Source of the DNA: Thalassia testudinum
Lineage: Eukaryota > Streptophyta > Magnoliopsida > Alismatales > Hydrocharitaceae
Direction of reading: 5' to 3'
NCBI GenBank assembly: GCA_037157565.1
Contig: JAZHRO010000050.1
Coordinates: 45,270,001-45,334,000, forward strand
DNA: 64,000 bases
Below the pieces are notes generated by a model that saw only the letters and a list, made by a program, of their open reading frames with translations, made no database searches and was not told the DNA's origin. This document shows positions 21,019 through 32,410 of this stretch, piece by piece. Numbering within the stretch: the stretch's first letter is position 1; each line of letters starts with the position of its first letter. The position numbers were made by a program, and so were the translations under genes.

Positions 21019-22423
21019 GAACATTCATTCAATATTTCAACTGTTTATAAAAGTTACACTAGAATGCGAAAAATCAATTACACTATAAAGCAAGAAAATT
21101 CTACACTAGAAAAGCTGTAAATAAGAATGGGAGAGAGAAATTGTCCTCCTCGACGATTGCTTGGAAGACGAGCCGGACGGGACGACACCTGGACGAAGGA
21201 GAACGAAGCAGGATGAAGGAGGACGAAGCAGAAGAACGGGAACGGAGCAGCACACCGTCGTCATCGCGGGATCCACTTCCGAAGGGGAACGAAAATAGGA
21301 CTTTATCTCGCAAGAAGCATCCCGGGTGTGGGACAAGCTTCTTTTGAGCTTTGGAGGGGTAGAGAGGAGAAAGAAGGGATGAGAATTTTGTATGGAGGGG
21401 GTCTCCTTTTATAGTTGCAAGGAGTGGGGGCAAAATGGACATTATAACTTCAAAATAGTAAATGAGGGGTCTTTAGTGACGGATAAATCCGTCACTAAAG
21501 CTCCCTTCGTGGGTGACATGGGCGGCTCGTGCGCGCCCGCTCGGCTGCTTGCGCACGCAACGCCCGCGCACGTCCATTGATTTCCAGCCGTCCGATCGCG
21601 AGATTGGACGGCTTAAGATGCGTCCGCGCCCACGCGCTGCACGCGTTTGATTGTGCGTTCAATCGCGCGTCCAATTGCGCGTCGACTCTATTGGGCGCGC
21701 GCGGCTGTCCGATGTCCATCCGACGCTCCACCCGCGCCCAATCGCTCGCACCCGCCACTCCTCTCCGGGGATCGAACCCGCGCCCCGCGCTCGCGATAGT
21801 ACGCTCGACCGCTGCGCTATTGGGCGCGGATGGTCGAGCAGGCATTTTTAAATGCGAGCGCCCACAACCGTTGGATTAAGATCCAACGGCGGAGAGCGAT
21901 TGGGCGCGGGGCTTTCACAAGACGCAAGCGACCGTTTGGGCGGCTGAGATGGTGCCACATGGCGCGATCTTGGCCATCCATTTTCTAGAAGTTGTAGATG
22001 GTGCCACGGATGTCGGATTGACTCGATTTTTGTGTCGTTGGGCTGCGATCGTCGATCTGAATTCATCCGTGCGGTCGGATTTATCATCTGAAGTGCAGAT
22101 TTACACCATCCTGGCCCTTGATCTTCTAGGGTTCCCAGGTCACTATCTGATGCTACGGATGCCTGATTAGGGCGATCTTGGAGTCGTTGAACTCCAATCG
22201 TCACCTTGATCACATCCATACGGTTGGATCTTTGATCTGAGGCCCTGATAAAATATTTTCCCTGTCCAAGCACATAAAAGGAGACAATTAACCTCCATTT
22301 TATTCAAAGTATTCTAAATGCAAGATGATGCATGTAATGCAATATTTATATCATGAAATGCAATCCTATGCTTAAGAACATGCATAAATAGACATCTTAA
22401 GTAGTGTAAATGTGTTTACATCA
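20748..22423 (-). repeat. AthD 3' LTR
   Basis: Matches 30706-32374. U3 begins TGATGTAAACACATTTACA, an inverted repeat. It holds the G-box module (21949-21968, with the core mutated to CACATG), a tRNA-like sequence (21762-21828), TATAAAAG at 21406-21413 and a GA repeat at about 20980-21025. Confidence 0.92.
21762..21828 (-). other. tRNA-like sequence in AthD U3 (3' LTR)
   Basis: The minus strand carries TAGCGCAGCGG (21809-21819), close to the Pol III A box, and GGTTCGATCCC (21768-21778), a perfect B box, at tRNA-like spacing. D-arm and T-arm pairing is partly possible, but I cannot form a good acceptor stem, so it is a tRNA relic and not a working tRNA gene. Confidence 0.6.
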
Positions 22424-22437
22424 TACCCCCATGCCTA
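22424..22437 (-). other. AthD 3' polypurine tract
   Basis: The minus strand reads TAGGCATGGGGGTA directly before the LTR. Confidence 0.85.
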
Positions 22438-23630
22438 TCTTTTGCTAGTCCCTTGCAAAAACTATATGCTATTTATAAAAGAATTAGGTTAGATTATTTG
22501 GACTTGAGTTATATTTTTCAATCATTAAGAAATTGTCTACTTCGGAATTGAACCTTCAAAGACACAACAGTGCCCGGGTATCAGCCAAAATGCAGACCGC
22601 TTCAAGTCCTCACCTTATTAAAAGAAAATTTTCTTTTTCTCTTTTTCTCTTTTCTAATTTTTTTGATTTTCAAATTTTTGTGTTTAAGAGTGGCTTTCTA
22701 CGGCCATTCAACTCACCCAAAATTTGATGAGAACCCTAAGCTTTAAGCATCTTATTGTTATTGTGATAGACTCGTTGATTGGCAATTAGAATGGACTTCA
22801 GATTTCTATGCCTCTAGGTGACCTAACCAGAATTCTACCTAAAAGTGTATCTTTAAAATCAGTAGCTTTCTCCCTACATTTTTTTTTTTTTTTTACGGGG
22901 TCAACACAAGGGTGAATCCAGTGTATATCTCCCTGGTTTATTCTACTTCTCCGCTTCTTCCTAAGTGTTTTGGGAATTTTGGTGCATTTTTGAGCTGGGT
23001 TCTGGACAACCGGTCGATGAGCTGTTACCACCAACAACTTGCTAGCCATACTCGTGCGGCGAAGTGTAGCTTATTTCTTTTTGTTCTTTTCTCCCTTTTT
23101 TTTTTTTTAAGTAGGTGGCTTCCCTAGTCTAAGATTTACCTAAAGGCAGCAAACTAAGAAAGGTCCAGTGACTGGGCTCTGGACAACCTACCTATGGGCT
23201 GTTACCCACGATAACTTGCCAGCCATATCACCCTAGAAGGTTCATTAGCTACCCAATTTCCGTTAAAATCGCCGAACAACGAGTCAGTGCAAAGAAAGTG
23301 TGTAGATGCTTAAGACTTAAAATTCCCTCAAATCAGAGGGCGAGTTGATAAGTCGTGTACTTATCACCCAAACTTATTTACTCCAAATACGAAAGAATTA
23401 AGATGGCGAGGACTTAAAAACAAATCCACATTTTAGTGGATACACAGGCTAATTAAGTCCAAAGACCTGACGAGTCTTTGTGTTCAGATCCTAATGTAAA
23501 ATTTCTTAGGATTGAAAAGTCCTAATGTCCAACTAATCCTTCCTAATTTTTTTTTTAAATTTTTTTAAATAAGAAGAGAGACAATTTACATGGATTTCAC
23601 AAGGCTGACCAAATAATTCAAGAATTAATC
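22438..23630 (-). other. AthD 3' non-coding region with a repeated module
   Basis: It aligns over several hundred bases with AthF 60960-61700. A unit with CTGGACAAC, GCTGTTACC and TTGC(T/C)AGCCATA occurs twice (about 22990-23055 and 23170-23235). No gene is seen. Confidence 0.7.
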
Positions 23631-23667
23631 CACCCCCCCAAGCCTAGCTGATGCAATGTCCTCATTG
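23631..23667 (-). other. Internal polypurine-like tract, AthD
   Basis: The minus strand reads CAATGAGGACATTG (23654-23667), then TAGGCTTGGGGGGGTG (23631-23646). Confidence 0.7.
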
Positions 23668-23797
23668 AAAATGAGACATGAAAGAAAGGGTAGAATATGA
23701 AAGATGTCACCTGGATATGAAGCTCGTATCAGCCTTGTGTCACATGTACAATTGTTGAGTTTAATGCCGTCAGCTAGGCGAAGTCCAGCCAAAGAAG

Positions 23798-26638
23798 TCA
23801 CAGAATGGCTAGAGCAACAGAGTCTGAGACGGGTTCTAGAAGATTACGGTCAACAACAGGCTTTAAACATTGACCGTTGACTTTAAAGGTGTTACCTATC
23901 TTTGGGTCAGAAATCTGAACGACACCATTAGAAAAAATCTGATCTATTATGAATGGGCCATTCCATTTAGATCTAAGTTTACCAGGAAATAGCTTAAGTT
24001 TAGAATCAAGTAACTAAACCTTCTGGTTTGGCTCAAAGCTCTTGCGGGAAATCAATTGATCATGTAGAGCTTTGGTCCGAGCCTTGTAGATCTTGGCATT
24101 CTCATAAGCATCATTTCTAAGCTCCTCCAACTCAGATAGTTGGAGTTTCCTGGCCTTTCCAGCTAGATTCAGATCTAAACTGCATTGTTTGATTGCCCAG
24201 AATGCCCTATGTTCAATCTCTACGGGTAGATGGCACGCCTTTCCATACACCAAATGGAATGGAGACATGCCGATGGGTGTTTTATATGCCGTACGGTAGG
24301 CCCAAAGAGCGTCCTCAAGCTTTTGAGTCCAATCCTTATGATCAGGCCTAACCATTTTTTGCATAATGTTCTTGATCTCTCGATTGGAGATCTCGGCTTG
24401 TCCATTTGTTTGGGGATGGTAAGGTGTGGAAATTCGATGATTAACCCCGTATTTGGCCAATAAATTCTGGAATTGGGCATTAGTAAAATGAGTGCCACCA
24501 TCACTGATGATAGCCCTTGGAATCCCGCACCTACTAAAGATATTTTTCTTGACAAAATTGATGACCACCTTGTGGTCATTGGTTCGGGTGGGAATTGCCT
24601 CAATCCATTTGGACACATAATCAACAGCAACAAGAATGTACTGATGTCCAAATGAAGGGATAAAGGGTCCCATGAAATCGATGCCCCAAACATCAAAAAT
24701 TTCTACAGGAAGAATAGGGTTTAGGGGCATCATGTCTCTCTTAGTTATGTTCCCGAGTGACTAACATCGAGAACATGACCTTGAGAAGTCCTGGGCATCC
24801 TTGAATAAAGACGGCCAATAGAAGCTAGATTGCAAGATTTTTGCAGCTGTCTTTCTTCCGGAGAAATGTCCACCACACCCAGATGCATGGCAGAACTCGA
24901 GTATACTGTTGAATTCATTCTCCGGTATGCATCGGCGAATAATCTGATCAGAGCCGATGCGATACAGTTCAGGGTCCTCCCAAAAGTAGTATTTGGCCTC
25001 AGATTTGAGTCTATCTTGTTGTTGCTTGGTCCAATCCTGGGGGATTTGACCAACAGCCAAATAGTTAATAATATCAGCAAACCATGGGGTGTGGACACCT
25101 AAAACTGTAAGAATGGTTTCATCCGGAAAAGTGTCAGCAATAGGAATGTCCGGACAAGAAGAATCACCTAGGAGTCTCGACAAATGATCCGCTACCACAT
25201 TTTGCACCCTGGCTTTATCCTTGATTTCAAGATTAAATTCTTGAAGAAGAAGAATCCAACGAATAAGCCGGGGTTTAGCATCCTTTTTAGCCAAGAGATG
25301 TCTCAAGGCCGAGTGGTCAGTATAAACAATAACATGAGACCCTAAGAGATAAGCCCTGAATTTTTCCAAAGCAAATACTACAGCTAGTAATTCCTTCTTA
25401 GTAACAGTGTAATTCCTCTGGGCTTCATCCAGAGTTTTACTAGCGTAGTAAATGACAGAGGGCTTTCGATCAATTTTCTGATCCAGGACAACCCCGACCG
25501 CGTAATCAGAAGCGTCGGTCATGATCTCAAATGGGGCTGTCCAAATTGGTGGTTGCAAAATTGGAGCACAGGTGACTGCCGTTTTCAGAAAATCAAATGC
25601 CTTTCGGCATGATTCGTCAAAAACAAACGGCGTTTCTTTGGCAAGAAGATTGCTCAAAGGACGAGCAACCTTCGAGAAATCCTTGATGAATCTTCGATAA
25701 AATCCCACATGGCCAAGAAATGATCTAATTTGTTTAACAGATGTGGGATGAGGAAGTTTAGCGATAGCATCAACCTTAGCTTTGTCCACTTCAATTCCCC
25801 GTTCAGAGATTACATGACCCAAAACGATGCCCTCTTGGGTCATGAAATGACTCTTTTCCCAGCTAAGGACCAGTCGTGTCTTGATACATCGCTTAAGAAT
25901 CATTTCCAAATTAGCCAAACATGAGTCAAATGATTCTCCGAAAATAGAGAAATCATCCATGAAGACTTCCATAAACTCTCCCACCATGTCGGAAAATATG
26001 GCTAGCATACACCTTTGAAAAGTCGTAGGTGCATTGCATAACCCAAAAGGCATCCTACGAAAAGCAAAGGTTCCGTAGGGATAGGTGAAAGTAGTTTTTT
26101 CCTGATCCTCAGGATGGATAGGAACTTGATTATATCCCGAGTAGCCATCAAGAAAACAGAAGTACTTCTGCCCAGCTAATTTTTCCAAGATTTGATCAAT
26201 GAAGGGCAGGGGAAAATGATCCTTTTTAGTGGCTGTGTTCAGCTTCCTGTAATCAATACAAACTCTCCAAGAGGAAGCTGAACGAGTTGTGACAGATTCA
26301 CCTCTCTCATTAGTCGCAACAATAATCCCAGCTTTCTTTGGAACAATCTGAACGGGACTTACCCAGGGACTGTCAGAGATTGGATAAATAATTCCTGCAT
26401 CGAGCCACTTGATGATTTCCTTTTTGACCACTTCTTGCATATTTGGATTCAATCTCCTCTGCATCTGGCGAGAAGGGCAGGATCCATCTTCCAAAAATAT
26501 TCTATGATTACAGTAAGATGGCTCGATCCCCCTGAGGTCATGAATGGTCCAACCAATTGCCTCATGTTCCTTTAGGACCTTAATCAATTTAATCTCTTGC
26601 TCCGTTGTCAATTTAGCACTAATAATTACAGGGAGCAT
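23798..26638 (-). pseudogene. pol: AthD pol: reverse transcriptase, RNase H, integrase
   Basis: One frame runs from 26638 to TGA 23798-23800 with only two internal stops, TAG in the integrase zinc finger (24761) and TAG at 24014 where AthE has Trp. Reverse transcriptase shows [23 protein letters not shown] and the catalytic FMDDFSIFG. RNase H follows with [28 protein letters not shown] and [11 protein letters not shown]. Integrase has the HHCC finger (HASGCGGH ... CSRC) and DDE residues in [17 protein letters not shown] and [12 protein letters not shown]. The C-terminal segment after 24014 keeps LRSKWNGPF. The start is not a true initiator: a frame change and small loss near 26645 separate it from the protease, with which it was one polyprotein. 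It would have copied element RNA and inserted the DNA. Confidence 0.92.
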
Positions 26639-26649
26639 ATTCTGCGGTC

Positions 26650-27690
26650 CTATTTTAAATTCTCAGGCAATGGTTTCAATTCAAGCTGGGGTGGGGGAAT
26701 GATTGATGGTAGGGTAGATGCTGAAGATTCAACAAGAGGAAAAGGTTTTGAGTGAACAAAATCAGTAGCCTCTTCCGAAGATGTCAGGTCAGAGGTTTGC
26801 GGGTCAAATTCATCAACCAAAGAGGAACTTTCAATTGAAGAAACTGTCAAACAAGTTTCAATATTAACATTATCCTCATCAAGTTCCTCAATAAATCCAC
26901 AATCCTCAAATTTGTTTATCGCCTTAAAAATATCCAATTTCATTCGTTGGTCCCCAAAGGCGATTTCCATGCTAACGCTTTCACAATTAATGTTGGCCTT
27001 TGCGGTAGCCAGGAACGGACGCCCCAGAATGATGGGCGTGTTCCTCAGATTATCTGGTACATCCATGTCAAGGACAAGGAAATCTATAGGAAAATAGAAA
27101 TCCTTGACCTTTACTATAACATCTTCAATAACGCCTCGCGGGTTTGTGACCGAACGGTCCGCTAACTATAGCGTTACTGAAGTTGGCCGAAGTTCACCTA
27201 ACCCAAACTTCTCATAGAGAGAAGTTGGAATTAGGTTGTTGGATGCACCGAGATCCAAAAGTGCTCTATCAAATGTGTAATCTCCGATAACGCAAGAAAT
27301 CAAAGGAGCACCAGGATCTCTCTTTTTCTGAGGGAGGTAGTGCAGGATAATAGAGCTAACCTGCTCAGAGAGTACCACCTTCCTCGGAATAGATTCTCTC
27401 GACTTACGCTTTTGTGTACATAATTCCTTTAAAAATTTTGCGTAAGCTGGTATGTGCTTGATAGCATCAAGGAGCGGAATATTGATCTCAACATTCTTAA
27501 ATAAATTCAGAAGCTCCTCATTGCTATCAACAGACTTCTTCTTCTTTACTTTGGCTAAGGCTTCAGGAAAAGGAACATGAGTCAGATCTTTGGAATCAGG
27601 TTCCTGAGCCTTGATTTCTCCTCTAGAATTCTCCTTTCTTTCCTCAGATTCTTCAGGATTCAAATGATCAGAATAGTGTGGTTGTGGATC
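26650..27690 (-). pseudogene. AthD protease region
   Basis: Same frame as gag. The first block is KDLTHVPFPEAL, then the active site LLDLGASNNLIP (about 27230-27265) and, after TAG 27166-27168, the second block IILGRPFLATAKANINC. An acidic linker and [10 protein letters not shown] precede the reverse transcriptase. The TAG at 27166 falls on the same glutamine codon as the TAG at 7592 in AthA; AthE has CAG there. A TAG at about 27688 separates the segment from gag, again where a glutamine is likely. Confidence 0.88.
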
Positions 27691-29458
27691 CTAAGTCTTC
27701 TTACCACTCCTCAAAGTGACAGAATTTGCAGAAGCATAAGAATTTGGGTCTTGGGGAGGGTTAGGAAAGATTGGAGGGGCTTGATTGACTATGAATTGTT
27801 GATTAGCAGAAGAAGAAGACGAGGAACCCTGCTCAACCACCTGAGCATGTGCGTGCGGGTCCCTCTGATTTCCGTACCCTTGGGCTTGATTGCCAGAATT
27901 TATAATGTTTCGCGGGTTGGGTACGGGTTGGGATGGTAGAGATCTGGGTTGACGAGAGTTAGCAATGAGCCCGGATTGCAAGTTGTCCAGCGAGTTTTTC
28001 ATTTGCTGTATAAGCTGGCGCATAGATCCTTGCATCTCTACCATTTGACAGTTCAAATCAGCCTGCCCTGCTAGTTGATAGGCATTCCAAGCTGGCTGAT
28101 TGACCTGATTCGGAGGCAACTGAGTATATACTTGATCCTGACCCATTGGACATTGCGGAGCATAGTTGCTGGGTCGGAATTGGGTCTGTTGGCCCAGATT
28201 TTTCCAAGAGAAGTTAGGGTGGTTTCTCCAACCTGGATTATAGGCATTCGAGTAGGGGTTGGATCTAACATTCTCTTGTACAGCACAGACATCCTCATAG
28301 GGTGAGGATGGAGAGAAAGAAAGGGAAGGATTAGAAAAACTGGGTTCAAAGGCCCCAGTTGGGAACCCATGAGGCTCCGAGAAATGCTGACTCATAGATT
28401 GAGTTGCATCGAGTTGATTCACGAACTCCCGTCCAGAAGGAGCTCGTGAGGAATGGAATCCCAAATTTTTGGATTGAGTGGATTGAGCGTTGTTCATAGA
28501 ATTGCCAACCATCCACTCTTCCATTCTTTTAGCAACCAAGTCCACCTTATCAAGTTTATTACAAATCAATTCCATATCAAATGAATGAGAGTCATGGACT
28601 TCATTGACATTTGATCTGGGTTGCTGGGACCGGTTAAAAGTATCCATGGAGGCATGATTAATTGAATTCTCACTCATTTCCTCAAATAAATCATGTGCAC
28701 TATCTGCATCTTTATTGAGGAAATTGCCTCCGCAAGAAGCATCCACATGGTTTCTGAGTTGCTCATTCAACCCATGATAGAAGATCTGCATGAGTTGCCT
28801 TTTTGGCACCTCGTGGTGTGGACACCTCTGCAATAAGTCCTGGAATCGCTCCCAGGCCACATGAAACTGCTCCCCTGGCCGCTGGGTAAAGGTAGTGATT
28901 GCCCGTCTCAAAGCATTGGTACGACTGACTGGGAAGAATTTCTTCAGAAAGGTCGATTTCAACTCATTCCAAGTTGTAATTGGTCTTCCTATTGTCCTAT
29001 ACCAATGCGCGGCTTTATCCCTAAGAGAGTGGGGGAAGAGCCTCATGATCATTTGCTCCTCGTTAACGTTTCGAGCCTTGGTGGTCTGGACCAAAGTGGT
29101 CAAATCTTCCAAGTGCTGAAACAGATCTTCGGAGCCAAGCCCATGATAATGTTTAATCAGGCTTTACACCTGGGGCTTGATTTCTACGTCACCAACTGGA
29201 ATCTGGACGTCGGGACGTTCCCCCGTAATTCGAAGGATCATAAAAATCCTTCAAGGGTTGAGCGCCCTGCATTCTCTGGAACCATTCTTGCATTCTCTGC
29301 ATTTGTTTCAGCTGCCTTCTAAATTCTTCCTGTGGATTTTCAAGCTGAGGAGGCTGTTGTTTGGCCATGGGATCAAATTGACCAAAATCTAACTTGCGCC
29401 TCCTAGAATGTTCTAACGGTCCTTCCAATCGGGGATTCAATGACCGTCTTCCCAGCAT
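27691..29458 (-). pseudogene. gag: AthD gag
   Basis: Capsid/nucleocapsid protein of the particle. I start at ATG 29458 (MLGRRSLNP) because AthE gag opens in the same way (MHGRRSLRP). The N-terminal helix-rich part (EEFRRQLKQMQRMQEWF) leads to LKDFYDPSNYG; a one-base frameshift at about 29230 and TAA 29164-29166 follow. The main frame (from 29112) has the conserved Athila core LRDKAAHWYRT, TWNELKS, FLKKFFP, CPHHEVPKRQL and DASCGGNFLNK, then a Gln/Asn/Pro-rich tail with NPGWRNHPNFSW and a final LRSGKKT. No CCHC knuckle is visible, as in AthA and AthE. Confidence 0.9.
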
Positions 29459-30684
29459 AAACTAGGAGAAGGTCGGAAAGACTGGGGATAGGGACCCTGC
29501 AGCACAACAAAACAAGGCTGTCCTTAAGTGGGGTAGCGTAAGGATCTACTGACTCCCAAAACCAGCCTCAAGACTGTAGGTGATTTACTCTACTTGCGTC
29601 TGTTTAATCCAACCAGTTAGAAGGAGGGACTGGGGAGAAGGTTCTTCCTTTGGCTTTCGCCTCCGGTTCCTAGTGTACCCCCAGCCGCGATCGTTTGACT
29701 CTGCTCCCCTAACTAGACATCAGATTAATCAGTACAAGTAGGTTAATCAAAAATAATCTCAGACTAGGCCCTGAAGAACGAATCAAACCTTAAGGCCAAC
29801 GTCTACTCAATTTTATTAAGGCCTGGGATTGTGGTGCTTATGGAATGTGATGGGCCCTTACAATGGGTTGTGCCCTTAATGATTGATTGAGATTTTTGTA
29901 AGTGCGTGCACAACCAGGGTTTTTAAGCAAGATTATTGATAATGTGTGAATTTTAGTGTTCAAATCTTGCTTAAGTAGCTTTTAGGGTTTTAAATTAGGT
30001 GAATTGCAATCAAGTTTCTAGGCAAACCAAATTGTAAAACACAGGTGAAGATTGTTTTCCTTTAAAATCAGAAAGAAAGTGGAGTGCCTGGAATATACCT
30101 AGATTGAAAACCCTAAGGAGGCGCTACTTGATGAGTTGGTTTTAAATAAAGTGGTGCGGCCCAAGCAACTCAAACAACTGGCCACAAATGCACCACTAGG
30201 TTAGGCACTCAAAGATGATTAACCTAGAATGATTTCTACTCTGTTATGTGTTGCTTTGTGTGTACCGGTTCCACAGATCAGAACCCGATTGAGTAGAAAA
30301 CAAATCAAGTTGATCAAGTGCCTTGAATGTGGGTGTGTGTTGTGTGTTTGTTGAAAATTACCCCACAAGATTATATTTTTGTTATTTTTTTTTTATGGAT
30401 GAGGGTGGAATGAATGTGAGTGAAAATCCAAATAACCAAACTATTCCTAGTATTTATGCAAACCCCTAGGTTAATTGGGATTTGGATTTAATGTGGAGAA
30501 TGAAATCTATGGAGGGCGAAAGAATGGGGGAGCACTTACAGTTGTCTTCAACTGCACTTTACTCCAGTCTACCGCTTGTTGATTCCTTGATGGAGGTCTC
30601 TGCAAAACAATAGACACAAGAGAAAGCTAGTTAGAAAACAAATAAAGTGCAAGAAATGCGAAGAAAAGATCGAAAATCGTTGCC
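29459..30684 (-). other. AthD leader with GNRA-loop block
   Basis: About 1.2 kb are non-coding between the primer site and gag. A block at 29641-29697 is strongly conserved with AthE 50521-50577 although the leaders otherwise differ. It contains GGCGAAAGCC on the minus strand (29652-29661). Confidence 0.7.
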
Positions 30685-30702
30685 TCCCAGGCAACGGCAC
30701 CA
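30685..30702 (-). other. AthD primer binding site, tRNA-Asp
   Basis: The minus strand reads TGGTGCCGTTGCCTGGGA, two changes from the tRNA-Asp complement. It can fold as CGTTGCC-TGGGA-GGCAACG. Confidence 0.88.
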
Positions 30703-30705
30703 AAA

Positions 30706-30941
30706 TGTTGAACGGTATTTTTCGCGAATCACTACGCTTACGAGATTAGTTTTGGAAAACCTGTCGTTGTAGTTCAAAAAGTGAAGAATTTGTGTTCAAC
30801 AAATAAAATTTATACCAAAAAGAATTCCGGGTTGAACACAGGGAGGCTACGTTGATCTATATTCGCAATTATATATTTTTTTTAGGTTTTTTTTTATAAG
30901 CAAGGAGATATAATTACAATGGAGCTATCAGACTGAAAGAA

Positions 30942-30982
<41 letters not shown>

Positions 30983-32374
30983 ACATTCATTCAATATTTC
31001 AACTGTTTATAAAAGTTACACTAGAATGAGGAAAATCAATTACACTATAAAACAAGAAAATTCTACACTAGAAAAGTTGTAAATAAGAATGGGAGAGAGA
31101 AATTATCCTCCTTAACGATTGCTTGGAGGACGAGCCAGACGGGACGACTCCTGGACGAAGGAGAACGAAGCAGGACGAAGCAGAAGAATGGGAACGGAGC
31201 AGCACGCCCTCGTCGTCGCGGGATCCACTTCCGAAGGGGAACGAAAATTGGACTTTATCTCGCAAGAAGCATCCCGGGTGTGGGACAAGCTTCTTTTGAG
31301 CTTTGGAGGGGTAGAGAGGAGAAAGAAGGGATGAGAATTTCGTATGGAGGGGGTCTCCTTTTATAGTTGCAAGGAGTGGGGGCAAAATGGACATTATAAC
31401 TTCAAAATAGTAAATGAGGGGTCTTTAGTGACGGATAAATCCATCACTAAAGCTCCCTTCGTGGGCGACGTGGGCGGCTCGTGGACGCCCGCTCGGCTGC
31501 TCGGGCATGCAGCGCCCGCGCACGTCCATTGATTTCCAGTCGTCCGATCGCGAGATTGGACGGCTTAAGATGCGTCCGCGCCCGCGCGCTGCGCGCGTCA
31601 GATTGTGCATTCAATCGCGCGTCCAATTGCGCGTCAACTCTATCGGGTACGCATGGCCGTTCGATGTCCATCCGACGCTCCACCCGCGCCCAATCGCTCG
31701 CGCCCGCCGCTCCTCGCCGCGGATCGAACCCGTGCCCCGCGCTCGCGATAGCACGCTCGACCGCTGCGCTATGGGGCGCGGATGGTCGAGCGGGCGTTTT
31801 TAAATGTGAGCGCCCACAGCCGTTGGATTAAGATCCAACGGCGGAGAGCGATTGGGCATGGGGCTTTCACAAGACGCAAGCGGCCGTTTGGGCGGCTGAG
31901 ATGGCACCACGTGGCACTATCTTGGCCGTCCATCTTCTGGAAGTTGTAGATGGTGCCACGGATGTCAGATTGACTCGATTTTTGTGTCGTTGGGCTGCGA
32001 TCGTCGATCCGAATTCATCCGTGCGGTCGGATTTATCATCTGAAGGCGTATGTACACCATCCTGGCCCTTGATCTTCTAGAGTTCCCGGGTCACTATCTG
32101 ATGCTACGGATGCCTGATTAGGGCGATCTTGGAGTCGTTGAACTCCAATCGTCGCCCTGATCACATCCATATGGTTGGATCTTTGATCCGAGGCCCTGAT
32201 AAAATATTTGCCCTATCCAAGTACATAAAAGGAGACGATTAACCTCCATTTTATTCAAAGTATTCTAAATGCAAGATGATGCATGTAATGCAATATTTAT
32301 ATCATGAAATGCAATCCTATGCTTAAGAACATGCATAAATAGACATCTTAAGTAGTGTAAATGTGTTTACATCA
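30706..32374 (-). repeat. AthD 5' LTR
   Basis: Matches 20748-22423. G-box palindrome region 31901-31920, tRNA-like sequence 31716-31782, TATAAAAG 31358-31365, GA repeat about 30940-30985. Flanked on the right by GATGT (32375-32379). Confidence 0.92.
31716..31782 (-). other. tRNA-like sequence in AthD U3 (5' LTR)
   Basis: A box-like TAGCGCAGCGG (31761-31771) and B box-like GGTTCGATCCG (31720-31730) on the minus strand, about 360 bases upstream of the TATA box. It is the LTR copy of 21762-21828. Confidence 0.6.
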
Positions 32375-32379
32375 GATGT
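32375..32379. repeat. AthD target site duplication, right copy
   Basis: GATGT. Confidence 0.9.
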
Positions 32380-32410
32380 GAATCAAAAGATGTGGAGCCC
32401 ACCAGATACT

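Larger units (their letters stand above)
20748..32374 (-). mobile_element. AthD: Athila-like element with gag and full pol (decayed)
   Basis: An 11.6 kb complete element flanked by GATGT duplications inside AthC. The minus-strand order is LTR, tRNA-Asp primer site, leader, gag, protease, reverse transcriptase, RNase H, integrase, post-ORF region, internal polypurine tract, 3' non-coding region, polypurine tract, LTR. The LTRs differ by about nine changes in their first 240 bases by eye, so it is moderately young. A few stops and frameshifts disable it. Its 3' non-coding region is homologous to that of AthF. Confidence 0.93.

Noticed and set aside
21762..21828. Functional tRNA gene
   Set aside because: A and B boxes are present, but an acceptor stem cannot be formed.
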